64,000 bases of DNA from Bimastos eiseni (taxonomy: Eukaryota; Annelida; Clitellata; Crassiclitellata; Lumbricidae). The position numbers and the translations under genes were made by a program. A model generated the notes under the pieces. That model ran no database searches and was not told the origin of the DNA. It was given only the letters and a program-made list of their open reading frames with translations. Positions 51,074-62,386 of the stretch are shown piece after piece. Every line of letters starts with the position of its first letter. Within the stretch, counting starts at the first letter, position 1. The DNA is taken from positions 12,500,829-12,564,828 of the forward strand of contig OY365813.1 in assembly GCA_959347315.1 (NCBI GenBank), in the 5' to 3' direction.

Positions 51074-53300
51074 GTGCCACTTACTTTACGATTCAAGTTT
51101 GGTTTAGTATTATTCCAGATAAACTATCGTTCAGATCAAAGCAACGTTTGACTCAAAATATCGTTCGATTGGTTCTCTCGTCAGACATGGTGATTCAAAA
51201 TAGAGGACCTTTTCCATAACAGTGTGACCATCCCTCTCCGTCGACAGTCTCAATCCAAACCCTCACCAATAGTAGTTATTTTGACAGTGCCTAATACCTT
51301 TGGAGGTGAGAATTCTATGTTGACGCACATCAGGCACGAGTGTCAGCTTTACCTATTTCTGGTTATGGATTTTGACTAGAGTATAGATTTCTGTTTCTTT
51401 CCAGTTGATATAAGCTTTAACTATTTCTATGATGAAAAGAAAATTAATCAAAACTATCTGTCTCGTTCCAATGGTCCAATGTTCCTCATAAACACTAGGA
51501 TTTATTTGACACAGGGCCTAACTCGCCATCTGCACGAATACTTGACAATCTACCCGCCAAACTCTTACCCGTGTACCACTGTTCTTCAACAATCTTCAAA
51601 GCTTATAAAACTCTTAATTTCTTAGGATCACGTCACCCTCATCCTTTGTGAATTGCACCGACTTCCCACACAAGCTCGTTTTATATCTAACCCCGGGCTT
51701 CAGCACGTCACTTCACTAGGTAGATCAGCCGAATTATGTCTATTTGGAGATTTTTTCCCAATTGATTGAAATAAGTTCTTAAAATTCATCTGCCAAATAA
51801 TTTGTCTACTGATAGAACCCTTAACAAGTAGCATTCGTGGCTCTTCAAAATAAGATTTCTAGTAAACTTGCCCTATAGTTAGAAGGGCGAGGTTATCATT
51901 TTTTGGAGCTTGTCGAAGAAACGCAATACTGACATCACTATTAATCCCAACAAAGCAACAACGAGCCACCTCCATGATAATTAAGCTTTTTTACATGGCA
52001 CGTGTACGGGATTACATGGCCGTTGCAGTCAAGAGGTTAAAACTCAATTGCCAAGTAGTTTGCCAATTGATCGAAAATTTTGCTGTTCCACTGTCTTGAA
52101 TAAGTTCTTGAACCTCATCTGCCAAATAATAATTTTACAATTGATAGAAACTTTAATAAGTAACATTCATGGCTCTTCAAAATAAGATTTCTAGTACATT
52201 TACCCTAGTCAGAAGGGAGACGACAGCTGCTTGTTGCATTTGTCATAAAATCTCACAACTGGCATGGATGTCAAGCAGGCCAAGGGAGCCATGACCCATG
52301 TCCTGACAACACAATCAATCACTTTTTTAGTTGCAAACAAATTATTACAAATGTCGGCATTGTAAAGTAATAAAAATAAATTGATGACAAAGAGAGGCCC
52401 AATAGGGAGGGAGATTCCACTAGGGAATGTCACCCAGATTACAATTCCCAAGAAGAATTATCGTCATAGCCAATGAAAATAACAGGCGGTGACAGAGAAC
52501 AACAAAAGAACTAGGCTTAAATAAACAATAGCCAATGGGTGCATGAGATCGTTGATGAGTGCAACATCCTTGTGAAGGAGTACATCTTTTTAATGCTGGA
52601 GGTCAGACTCTCAGTCTGTAAAATGCCATTATGACTTTTGAGTGGGACAGTATCAATATGGCAACACCTCTCACATTCCTCTTCAGCTTAGCTAACAGCA
52701 ACTCATATTTATATGAATAAAACAATGCCAATTCCAAAAGCACACCGATCTGAAACAACTTTGTGATGCAGAAAAAAATCGTGGTAACCTCCATATCCAC
52801 TTCCCAAAGCTACTGGGATTTGGGAGTGGCTCAAAGCACTTGCAATTGAAACACCACATTGCTGGTTCCAAAATAATACTTACTATAGTCTTCTCTGGAT
52901 TCCAGAGACAATAATCCAAGGTTGTTTGTCTTTGGTGTTCGTTTTTAAACTGGCCCAGGGCTTCCACACATCACTTTACTACATTAGCCAAATTGTGTCT
53001 TTGGACTAGGGCATAAGATTGCACTAACAGTTAATGATAGTACACTCACTATGCTGTCACTGGCATTCAGTTATGGACAATTGGACATGAGTTCAATTAT
53101 CTAATAAATGGTCCCTGTTTGTCAGTACATGACAATATGTAATTTTTGAAGAAATGAAACATTTTCAATGAAATTTTCAGGGATTGTTTGCAAATCTTTC
53201 CTCTGTAAAGCTTAAAAAGTTTGATAAAGATATCTCTATCGATTCTTGAAAAATTCCATTTCTTCTGGTGGGGTATTTTTTTATTGAGCCACCCTGTATA
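51074..53300. repeat. LINE-adjacent noncoding region with diverged duplications
   Basis: I see no gene. GCTCTTCAAAATAAGATTTC occurs at about 51840 and 52170 with matching flanks (TCATCTGCCAAATAAT, AAGTAGCATTC / AAGTAACATTC), and the CTTC(A/C)(G)CACATCACTT...TAGC...AATT.TGTCT block occurs at about 51700 and 52965. These are diverged direct copies, perhaps LINE 5' regions. A minus-strand TATATA-ACAGGGTGGCTCAATA end lies at 53280-53305. Confidence 0.5.
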
Positions 53301-55814
53301 TATATATAACCATAACCAACAATTTGATTGATTAGCTCCAACCCAATATAACTACAAGCAAATTGATTACAATGTTATAGGAATTACAGTCAAAATATAT
53401 CAGCAGAGGATCAATGGAGAGAGAAGAAGGAAGCCCCTAAAGGAGATATAAATATCCCGCTAGCAGAGCCCACCCTTGCTCATTTATCAACCAAGCAGCA
53501 GTTGGGTGTAATTGACAAGTGAAATCATCAAAGTGGAAAACAAAAACAACCGAAAACTTAATTAGTTAACTATGTGCTCGTGCACCTCACATCTGAGGAG
53601 TAACTTGTTCACTTAGGAAGCATTTATATTTGATTTTCAAAATATTAAGCGACCTAGACATCCGAATTTCTAAGGGGGTAGAGTTCCATATCAACGGACC
53701 ATGATATTTCACAGCAAGTTGCCTAGATGTAGTGTGACATAAGATTGATCTGAAGCTATGAACTGAACGCATTTGGTAGGGATTAATCGATGAAGTATGA
53801 GTGAAGTAATTATCAAAGCACGGAGGGAGTTGGTTGTTGAAGTACTTGTACATGAGAACATTCGTCTGGAGTGCATTTAATTGAGTCATGTTTAGAATTT
53901 TAGTCCTATTAAACATATCACTAGACGTAGATGTTTCGTAAGCAAAACAACCCAAGATTACTCGGATAATTCCTTTTTGAAGGGATGCCAATCTCTTCAA
54001 TCTAGAATTTTAGTTTGCAGCCCATCTGATATTGCCATAGGAGAGGTAGGGGTGGATCATTGTACAGTAAAGGTTAAGGAGGATTTTACTTGGCAGGAGA
54101 TAAGCAATTCTTGAGACTATTCCTATGTTTTTTGCTATTTTGGAAGCTATATTAGAGATGTGATCGTTCCATGAGAGATGCTGATCAACTTGGATACCAA
54201 GGAATTTTACGGAACTAACACAAGGAATTACAATATCGTTAATATTTATGGATTCGTTAACGAGAGGAAGTTGTTTACGGTGAGATCGGAAAACTATATA
54301 ATTGGTTTTGGATACATTTAGTGAAAGTTTATTTATGGCAAACCAGTCACTCACATGAGTGAGTTCGTGGTTTAGGAAATGGATTAGTGCATCCAGCGTT
54401 TTGTGGGATGCAAAAATATTTGTATCATCTGCGAATAGTAGAAAGTGCAGTAAGGGCGCAGCATTAGGAAGATCATTGATAAATACCAAAAACAGAAGGG
54501 GTCCTAAAATGGATCCTTGTGGGACTCCATACCAAATTAGCCGGGGAGAGGATAAGAATCCATTACAAGAAACGTGTTGGTACCCCCCCCTGCAAGTAAT
54601 TCTGTAGCCATTTCAGAGGAGTACCCCTAATTCCTATGTTTTCTAATTTTTGACTTAAGATTTTATGGTCCATGGTGCCAAATGCTTTGGCAATATCAAT
54701 GAATACACCTATGGAAAATTCGTTGTGATCAATAGTTTCAGAAATTTTGTCCTGGAGATCTATTAAAGACATCATGGTGGAGTGTCCGGCCTGAAATCCG
54801 TGTTGATTACGATTTAGAATATTATGCTTAATAATAAAATCTGAGAACCTAACACATTGTTTTTTCAAATATTTTTGAGAAAAAAGTTAATATAATAAAT
54901 CGGTCTGTAATTTTTAGGTTCATCTTTCTGGCCCTGTTTATAAATAGGGACAATTTTGGCAATTTTTAGTTGATTGGGAAATTCGCCATTGTCAAAGGAG
55001 CAATTAATAATCGACGCCAATGGATGAACTATAAGTTCCATGATAGGTTGAATTAGAGTAGGATCTAATTCATCGACACCGGTACTATGAGTAGATTCGA
55101 GATTTGAGAATACTAGCAAGTGCTAGTATTTCCTCTGGAGAAGTAGGGTAGATGGCAAAGGAATTAGGAAGGGGAACTTTCAAAAAGGTGGAAATAGGAA
55201 GATCATTCAAGGGGATTTTATTCACCAGATCCTGGGCAATATTACTAAAATTAGAATTAAATCTTTCAGCGATTAGTGCTCCGTCCGAAACTTCTCTACC
55301 ATTAATAGTCAAGAATTTAACTGATGAGTCAGGTTTTTTAGGTTTTAGGATCAGCTTGATAGTATGCCATGTCTGTTTGATGTCATCTTTGAATTTGAGG
55401 AATTCATTTTTATAGTAGTCTTTTTCAAGTTTATTCCTCAAGGTTTTGAATTTGTTACGATAGGTCTTATACTTCACATACCCGACTCCCTTATTAGAGG
55501 GAGTCGGGTCCTTTATGAAACCAGCATACAGTTTAGCTTTCTTGTTTTGGGACTTAAGAAGATCCGGTGTCATCCAAGGCTGGTTAAGCTCACTTCGGCG
55601 TTTCTGGTTTTTGGCATAAATGGGAAATGCAGAGTCATAGGCCTTTTTGATGAGGTGGTTAAAAACCTGATAAGCAGCATTCGTGTCACTGTTGGCACAA
55701 GCTTCATCAACAGGCGACCAATCAGTTTAACTCAGTAAGTTATTAAATATAAGTTTGGCATTAGAGTCTGAGCGACGGGTATACGTTGGGAGAGGGAAGC
55801 TAGCAGTATCCGGT

Positions 55815-56327
55815 TTATGGTCTATCCAAGCCAGGATTGGAAGATGGTGATGAAGAAGTATCATCAATTAAAATAGTAGGATCCGGTACCTTGGCAATCC
55901 TATTAGTGAACAGGTTATCAATGAGAGTAGCTGTAGTTGTAGTTATCCTAGTCGGGCACGTGATATTAGGTAGAAAAAAACTTGAGGATGTAACATGAAA
56001 GAAATCGTTAGTGAAGTTATGGTCCACTGCCTTCAGGAGATCAATGTTGTAGTCAGCTATCAAGTAGGTGTGCTTATTCTTATGTTGAAAAACTGTTAAC
56101 AGCTCAGACCATTCGGTAATAAACTCAGATAAGTCACTGCCAGAAGGTCTGTAGATGGAACCCATAATAAAATAAGTACCATTAGGCAGTGGAAACTGTA
56201 GAAAAAGAGCTTCATAAGTTAGATGTTTCAAGCAATTGGTTGGTAAGGCACAAGAGGAATAGTATAGATTCCTTAATAAGAAAAGCCACACCACCCCCAC
56301 ACCCAGAAGAACGGCACTTATATTCAA
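55815..56327 (-). pseudogene. AP-like endonuclease domain of the LINE ORF2
   Basis: GSIYRPSG, IADYNIDLL (normally GDFNxDLL) and the ATLIDNLFTN motif are the expected C-terminal half of the APE-type endonuclease. The N-terminal half with the first catalytic residues is not in this frame. It would nick target DNA in an active element; this copy is broken. Confidence 0.7.
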
Positions 56328-56874
56328 AACTATAGGCCTACCCTGGAATAAGAATATTAGCAGCCTGCGAGTTATCTAACCACGTCTCAGTCAGAGCCAA
56401 AATATCAACATCAAGTAAATGTACAAGGTATTCTAAGTGTTGGAGCTTTGAAATGAGGCTTCTACAATTAATATGCATGAGTGAATGTCGATTCCTATTT
56501 CGCAGGTTTAGGGTCTTAATAGAAGAGTGAGATGAGTATACGGTTTCGCTAGGCCTTCTGTCAAAGTAATTAAGATCGGGATCTACATCTTATCGAACCA
56601 GACATTGGGTTGAAAACAAATGAAATTACTCCGATGATCTATAGAACCTCAGATCTACAAGTTCACTTGGTATTAACGAGCGTTCAATATTCACCAAAAC
56701 TGGAAGTCAGTGTGAATTAGTCCAACGTGTAGGCCATAGACAATCGAGACAAACAACGACTCACAGATAGCGGAGTAAGTCCTCCAACGTGGCAACTCTT
56801 GTGGGTTTTTTCCCACAGCTTCTGTAGCCTTGATAAAGGTAATTCCACCATACGTCCAAGTGGAGGTGATCTTC

Positions 56875-57192
56875 TTATCCCGAGTGAGAGCTCTGGCCTT
56901 TGAGAATTTTGTGAACTTCCTGCTCTTCCAGTTTTTTAGCCATGGACTTATTTGTAGTTTCAAGGGCAGCCATTCTGGTCTGAAGATCAGGTGACGGCGA
57001 CTCAAATTTGTCGTTGATTTTCCCTTCAATCATTTCCCCTAGCGATGCCTTGAAAGTTAACATGACTTGTGCAACAATGTTTTGAACTAGCGGCGTAACT
57101 GACTCCGTTAGCTTGGGGATTAATTGATCCATGGTGCGTTGATCCTGAAATAGCTCTACGAGATCGTCAGATTTAAGCATCTTCTTGGTCAT
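56875..57192 (-). pseudogene. LINE ORF1 N-terminal part
   Basis: From MTKKMLKSDDLVELFQ the frame runs through a heptad-like region with MAALETTNKSMAKKLEEQEV, suggesting a coiled coil as in LINE ORF1 proteins. It then runs out of frame; the continuation (KKITSTWTYGGITFIKATEA) lies in another frame to about 56770. Confidence 0.5.
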
Positions 57193-57489
57193 AGTTGCGA
57201 CTTGACAATTAGTCGAACGAGTGCACAGAGGTTCCAATTGAATGTTTACAATACTTCGAGTGGCAGACCCATGCAAGTTCTGTGCATTAGGTCTAGACTC
57301 TACTATGACATCCAGTGAGTGTACGGATTGTGTATGCTTCTCACGTATAACCACGGGAGGAGTGCCAACGCTGAAAAATCTTCGACAAATCCTCGACAAA
57401 AACCGCAAAACCAATCAGAACCACAAAACAATCCGCATCAGCGAATCAAAATCTCATCTCTTACAGAATACGGAGTAAATTACGCAATG

Positions 57490-57493
57490 CTAA
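57490..57493. repeat. Left target-site copy CTAA of the piggyBac element
   Basis: CTAA directly precedes the left inverted repeat, and the same four bases directly follow the right one (60277-60280). piggyBac normally uses TTAA. Confidence 0.8.
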
Positions 57494-57556
57494 CCCTTTG
57501 ACCGCCAGATATATTTCGCCTGTAAGTCTAGTCTCCGCCAGGTTTTTTTTGGGGAT

Positions 57557-57573
57557 TATGGCCCATTTCACCC
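57557..57573. repeat. 17-bp inverted repeat inside the piggyBac element (left arm)
   Basis: TATGGCCCATTTCACCC is the exact reverse complement of 57932-57948. The enclosed ~360 bases could be a small nested MITE or internal piggyBac sequence. Confidence 0.7.
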
Positions 57574-57931
57574 ATCCAGGGTATAAAACGTTACATTTCA
57601 TCAACCACACACGTTAGAGGTAAAGTGTATACATGAAATTTGTTCAAAATCAAATTCTGAACAGATATATTATGGTTATATGGTTGCATGTGCTTGTTCC
57701 TTTCAGATACAGCCGTTTTAGTAACCGAAATACCTAATAAGTCATAATTTTTGTGGTCTTCAAGTGTTATAAATATATATTCTACATAACCAAGTGCTTT
57801 TTCATTTACCAGTAAGGCCATAGCTCAACTTCTGCTGTTCTTACCATTCATTCATTCAATCATTATGGAAATTTATATAGTGCCTCTTCAAGATTTCTAT
57901 TCAGGAACGCTCCCAGTCCAGTAACGGCAAA

Positions 57932-57948
57932 GGGTGAAATGGGCCATA
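57932..57948. repeat. 17-bp inverted repeat inside the piggyBac element (right arm)
   Basis: Exact reverse complement of 57557-57573. Confidence 0.7.
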
Positions 57949-57984
57949 TTTGTGTTACTCTGTGTATTCATTCAATTCATCATG

Positions 57985-58120
57985 AGAAGTTAACTGACTT
58001 ACTTTAGACACGTTTGTAGAATGGACGACAAGTGGCTGGTGAGGAGTGTGGTATTTGGAGATGGACAGAAATTCAATAAGAGGTAGACTAGGCAGAGAGT
58101 GGTTGGACGATCGGCCATTG
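57985..58120 (+). mobile_element. Short LINE C-terminal fragment nested in piggyBac
   Basis: The plus strand reads LTYFRHVCRMDDKWLVRSVV and FGDGQKFNKR, resembling the H-V-x-R-M-D-D...V-x-G...G-R-R-x-x-G-R tail of non-LTR ORF2 proteins. Confidence 0.45.
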
Positions 58121-58350
58121 TGTGGCACAGTGGCCAATTGGTCAAAGCGGTCAGCCCGTACCACTCAGTGTGCGCTGAACGAATGGATTCGACCCTCGTC
58201 CGGGAAGTCACTGCTTAGGGACCTTGAGCAAGTCCTTCGCGCACAGTTGCTCTGCAGCACAACTGAGGCTTGCGTATGCACTTCTGAGCAAAAATTGTTG
58301 AAAGAAGGGCGGCATCAAATTTCGGTAATAAAATAAAAAAATAAAATAAT
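58121..58350 (+). mobile_element. tRNA-derived SINE nested in the piggyBac element
   Basis: The head GTGGCACAGTGGCCAATTGG is followed by an A-box-like GTCAAAGCGGTCAGCCCG, a B box GATTCGACCCTCGTCC, TTAGGGACCTTGAGCAAGTC, and an A-rich tail (AATAAAATAAAAAAATAAAA). It matches the SINE at 11407. The tail abuts the 3' end of the transposase frame, so this insertion truncated the C terminus. Confidence 0.82.
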
Positions 58351-60045
58351 GGTGCAATGAAGAGACATCATCAGAAAACCGCAGGTAGTCAGAGTTTGGT
58401 GTTGCTTTATGTTCCGGTCCGAACAGACTTCACAATCTGGGCGCGAGGGTTTGCCACTGGAGGTAGTGGCCATGATGTTACCCAAGAAATGTCTCTCTAT
58501 CAGTCAACCTGGTGGTGGGTGCAATGATCTACGACCAACTCTGGTAACTGGTCGCTCGTAGTCAGCAAGCAGCCCTCGTACAATGCCCATGCGGAATTTT
58601 GTCGGGTCAAACTTTAGAGCTGGGTGTAGTTGACGATATATTACACCAGCGTTGACCACACACACTTCCAGAAGGTAAATAAAGAGCTTCTTCCACCACT
58701 TCTGCTGTCAGTGTCTGCTCAAATTATACCAGAGAAGCTGGTCTGAGCGATCAACGCCCTGCATGTACTGACTGTACAATTCAATAGCAGCCGGCTTGTC
58801 AACTTCACGTCTGTGACCAACAGTGGATTTTGTCAGGACAGCTTTTCTAAACATCGTAGTGTTGTGAATCGAAGAAACTAAATTTACTTGTTTCCTGTCA
58901 AACCAACAGATGTAAAGAAGATCATCGCCATTTCTTTCCATTACAGCAGGACCTTCTTTCTTCAGCTTTGTCCTCTTTATCTTGTCTGGCACTCCTATGC
59001 GATTTGTCTGCAGCGTTCCACAGGCACCCAGTTGGTTTGCTTTCAGCTCAACAAACAGTGATGGTGAACTGAAGTAATTGTCCATGTACACATGGTGTCC
59101 TGTATTAAGCAGGGGCTGGCACAAACTAAGAACAACCTTCTTTGTTGCACCCACTTCCACCTCTGCCTTCCGTCCAGTATACATTTCTAGATTCCACATG
59201 TAACCTGTCCTTGCATCCGACAAAGCCCATGCATTTAGACCCCATTTGTGTGGCTTGTTTGGTTTGTATACACTCAAATTTGTGCGGCCTTTGAATGCAA
59301 CTACACTCTCATCTACACTTACTTCACAGTTAGGATGATAAGCAGTTTTCCAGGTTGAATTGAGGTGAGTGAGAAGAGGCCGAACTTTGTACAAACGGTC
59401 ATAGGATGGGTTGTCCAAAGGTAAGCAGTTGACATTGTTGCTTAGGTGGAGATAGGTCAAAATCAATTCGAACCTGTTGCGTGTCATAATTGATCGCAGA
59501 CCAGGCATCCCTAGGATGTTGTCTGTTTTCCAGTAGTCTTCATAACTGGGCATTTTGACGAGTCACATGACGAGAATAAGGGCCAAAAATGCCCTCATGT
59601 CACCATCGGTTACATCAGTCCACATCCTGTCTCTTGCATGCGGCCCGAGCTCTTTGTTTACAATGCACTAGGTGGCAAAACGATTTGTTTCCGCGACAAT
59701 GCAGTCCAAAAAGTCTACTGAAAAAAAGTGTGAAAAAATTTCACACGCCGTCGACTCATCGGTGTGAAAAAGTGGGCCGATTTTTTCAGCAAAATTTTTC
59801 AGCCAAGTTGTGTCATAGGCCGACGCAAAATCAAAGCCCAGCCTGGTAGACGCGGCGGCAGAACTGCCATGAATTTCGCTCTCAGATTCGCTTGAAAAAT
59901 CCGACAGATCGCTAGTATGGACGCTACTAATCGTGCCTAAACTTTCGTAGTCTCTAAGACTGACTGTATCGAAACATTTGAAGTCTTGATCCAAGTCGGA
60001 ATCTCCGAAAATCGCACGCGTAATGTCGCAGTCGCTAGCCGCCAT
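58351..60045 (-). pseudogene. piggyBac transposase (PGBD4-like) with four in-frame stops
   Basis: From ATG at 60045 one frame runs without any indel to the SINE junction, broken only by TAG at 59668-59670 (codon 126) and TGA at 59563-59565 (161), 58708-58710 (446) and 58504-58506 (514). Family landmarks are an acidic N terminus (DLSDFSSESESE), PSYEDYWKTD, VDESVVAFKGR (first Asp), YKPNKPHKWGLNAWAL, MDNYFSSPSLF (second Asp) and MQGVDRSDQLLWYN (third Asp). After the third stop come KWWKKLFIYLLEVCVVNAGV, RPDCEVCSDRN and TTCGF, the Cys-rich end, incomplete. The enzyme would cut and paste the element at four-base target sites. Two of the TGAs (446, 514) could be CGA-to-TGA decay. All catalytic Asp residues remain. 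Confidence 0.92.
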
Positions 60046-60276
60046 TACGATGTATAGCTAGCGTGTAAACAAAGAAATATGTCCGCTGTTTCTTTCAAAT
60101 ATCTCGGCAAATTTCTCGCGTATGTAGAATTGACCAATGGAAACTTTGTAGCCTATTTATCGCTCTATCGATTGGTGTATGTATTTAGGTCGGAGAGGCG
60201 CTGATTCCCTAACTTGCAGCCGCTGTAGTAAGCCTACCTATAATGTCGCAAATTTGCACCTCTGGCGGTCAAAGGG

Positions 60277-60280
60277 CTAA
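60277..60280. repeat. Right target-site copy CTAA of the piggyBac element
   Basis: Identical to 57490-57493 and directly next to the right inverted repeat. Confidence 0.8.
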
Positions 60281-61006
60281 GACATTAAAACTGTAGATAT
60301 TCCCATGACTCACGACTGTACCGTCTACTCACACTGCCCCATATGTTAGTTATATATATATATTTATTTATTTATATATATGTTATCTGCCAGCCCGAAA
60401 ATAGGCTTTTGTCGACAACGTTAATTTAGGAGCAACGAGGCAAAAACTGCGAATTTGTACTTTTACACTGAAATTTCGTTTTCATAAAATTCAAGCATTA
60501 AAATATCTCTAAAACACAATTCATTCAAAAAATAGTCTTGTAATTACTTGTTCTATGTAGAAAATCGAGTGTTTTAATGAGGATTGCTTAAACAATAGCG
60601 CAGATAAATCCGATTTTGACCGTTTTTCAACGTTTTTAACTCCAAGCATAGAGTTTTAGAATTAGAATTTAGAATTAAATTTAGAATTTAGCATTTAGAG
60701 TTGACTCATTGTAAGCCATCAATGTTATATATGCTTAGAAAGGTCACGGTCCCGTCTACATAGTGAATCGAGCATTATGATTGGTAGAAAATTAATTAAC
60801 GTACAAAAGATGAATAATTAACGTACACAAAACGAGATTCTCGTTGCTACGCATGTCACGTGACAGATTTTGCTCTCCGTGATTGGTTAGCTTGCGATCT
60901 CGCGCGCTATGGGTTTTAAAAATGGTCGCTCATCCAACAGTAAACACAACGTGTTCGATGATAATTTAAGCGATTTGTGATCGAAATTTGTATAAATTCG
61001 CCAGGA
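60281..61006. other. No gene; region upstream of the 61007 gene
   Basis: Short (TA)n/(TTTA)n runs occur at 60350-60385, and TTAGAATTTAGAATT repeats at 60655-60700. The part just before 61007 probably holds the promoter and 5' UTR of the next gene, but I see no clear TATA box at a suitable distance. Confidence 0.4.
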
Positions 61007-61108
61007 ATGGAGCGGAAAATTGCTAAGTTATTGAATGACGCAAACAGACTTGGAGTTAAAGACGACTATCTTGTTGATGTTATACGAGAATACTTTATCG
61101 ATTCCAAG
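61007..61108 (+). CDS. Exon 1 of a transposon-type multicopy gene
   Basis: ATG at 61007 opens MERKIAKLLNDANRLGVKDD, then YLVDVIREYFIDSK, ending at the donor CCAAG|GTAAGC in phase 0. The helix-like N terminus is not a domain I can name. I chose this start because it is the first ATG in the frame and gives exact phase agreement with exon 2. Confidence 0.6.
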
Positions 61109-61179
61109 GTAAGCGGAATTATATGGACGCACGCGCATCTTTTGAAGCCTCGTGTATATTCGCATCGTATTGACCTTTA

Positions 61180-61510
61180 GATTTATATGGCGCCTCTCAC
61201 ATAGCGCCTGGCGTAGAATGGCTATTCCGAAGCGCTCTTAACATGGAAATCCGGGGAAATTGGTGCAATTGGATCATTATCAAAATATCGAAGTTGGTTT
61301 ATGATTGATTGGATGCTATTAAATTACAGGAGACCCTCTGTTTTAACAGCGATTGGTAAAATATGGTTTTAGCGTCGGTAATTATTCCATGTGTGCTTGA
61401 TGTCAGGCTACATACGTATTTACTTTCATCACATTCAGCTTCTATTTGTGTGTGATTATTTTCATCTCATCCAGCTTCTACTTCGGCATGATTTTCATCA
61501 CATCCATCTC
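61180..61510 (+). repeat. Intron 1 repeats: SINE-tail-like piece and inverted minisatellite units
   Basis: TTATATGGCGCCTCTCACAT at 61182 resembles SINE-tail words elsewhere. At 61430-61510 CATCCAGCTTCTA units are the reverse complement of the AGCTGGATTGATGAAAA family of 30.7 and 34.3 kb. Confidence 0.55.
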
Positions 61511-61717
61511 ATAAACTAAAGCGTGCTATGTAGTGTTTATGTTATCTGTTCGATATACATTGATAAATAATTAACAACGCTAAAACCATATTTTACCCAG
61601 CGATTGGCTAGCATGTAACTGGATTACACACTATCAGCGGCCACATAAATTAGAAATAGCGCAAACTAGGTGTGATTTCAGTTATAAAGAAATTGAAGGT
61701 ATCATGTGCTTGCACAG

Positions 61718-61817
61718 GCAGACGATTCAGATACGGATCCAGAGACTGACGATGAATCTGTTGGATCAATTTGTGACGACATTGGCAAACAGCTTTTGCC
61801 ATCTTCCTCTTACTGTG
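61718..61817 (+). CDS. Exon 2 of the transposon-type gene: acidic linker
   Basis: Acceptor TTGCACAG and donor TGTG|GTAAGA. The exon encodes ADDSDTDPETDDESVGSICD, then DIGKQLLPSSSYC, an acidic disordered stretch. Entry phase 0, exit phase 1, matching the exons on both sides. Confidence 0.6.
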
Positions 61818-62386
61818 GTAAGATTATTTATTGTCTGCTGAATTGCTTTATTCACTGAACAGTTTCAAATTTTCTTCATGTGCTAGATTATGAAATTTGC
61901 ATTGCATCTTAGCTATAATAATTTTGTTAATGGAATTCCTAAACATTATCTTAAAATTAATGCTTATAAACAAATGCATTGTATGCTTTTAGACTTTAAA
62001 CTTTAAGGGAGCAAAGCATAATTTGTGTTGAACATCACATAAACAAACATCTAATTTTTTTTGGTTGGGCCATATTCCTCTGGCTGTGGTAAGATGGAAA
62101 AAATAGAATTCCAAAAAATTTCTTAACATTGATGTTTGTAAAAAAAATTTGCTGGGCATATTTTGACTTTAACTGAATCGAGTCATTGTGTTGTGTAATC
62201 CTGTGTCGGGTGAACAAAAGCTATAAGCTTCCTATGATTATTCTCTGTTGACATGCTACTTCACCTTACAGACGGTTTCCAATTTTCTTCATGAATTTTA
62301 TCATCCAGGTTATCAGGTTTTGCTATAATAAGTTTTTGGGATTAGGATCCAATGTTATTATGTGATATTGTTTTTGTTGATTACAG

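Larger units (their letters stand above)
53306..57414 (-). mobile_element. Nearly full-length but broken CR1/L2-like LINE
   Basis: From 5' to 3' on the minus strand it carries an ORF1-like coiled-coil frame (from Met at 57192), an endonuclease region (56327-55815: MGSIYRPSGSDLSEFI, YLIADYNIDLL, TATLIDNLFTNRI), a linker (55573-55085), and the RT in pieces: VDELDPTLIQPIME and NYRPI near 55060-54900, VFIDIAKAFGTMDHKIL near 54720, FADDTNIF near 54425, KFLGIQVDQHLSWNDHI, and a C-terminal part to 53587. Stops and frameshifts separate the blocks. The 3' end TTGGTTATGGTTAT is the same short repeat as in the LINE at 43001. Confidence 0.85.
57494..60276 (-). mobile_element. piggyBac transposon (2,783 bp)
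   Basis: Perfect 16-bp inverted repeats CCCTTTGACCGCCAGA lie at 57494-57509 and 60261-60276, each bordered by CTAA. A piggyBac transposase reads on the minus strand from 60045. Between its 3' end and the left terminus are a SINE, a short LINE fragment and a 17-bp inverted repeat. It sits just beyond the 5' part of the LINE at 53306-57414. Stops in the transposase show this copy is inactive, though the ends look intact and could still be mobilised in trans. Confidence 0.93.

Noticed and set aside
52209..52967. Minus-strand hydrophobic frames as a possible membrane protein
   Set aside because: They lie in duplicated LINE-adjacent sequence, frames are interrupted, and no family pattern is seen.
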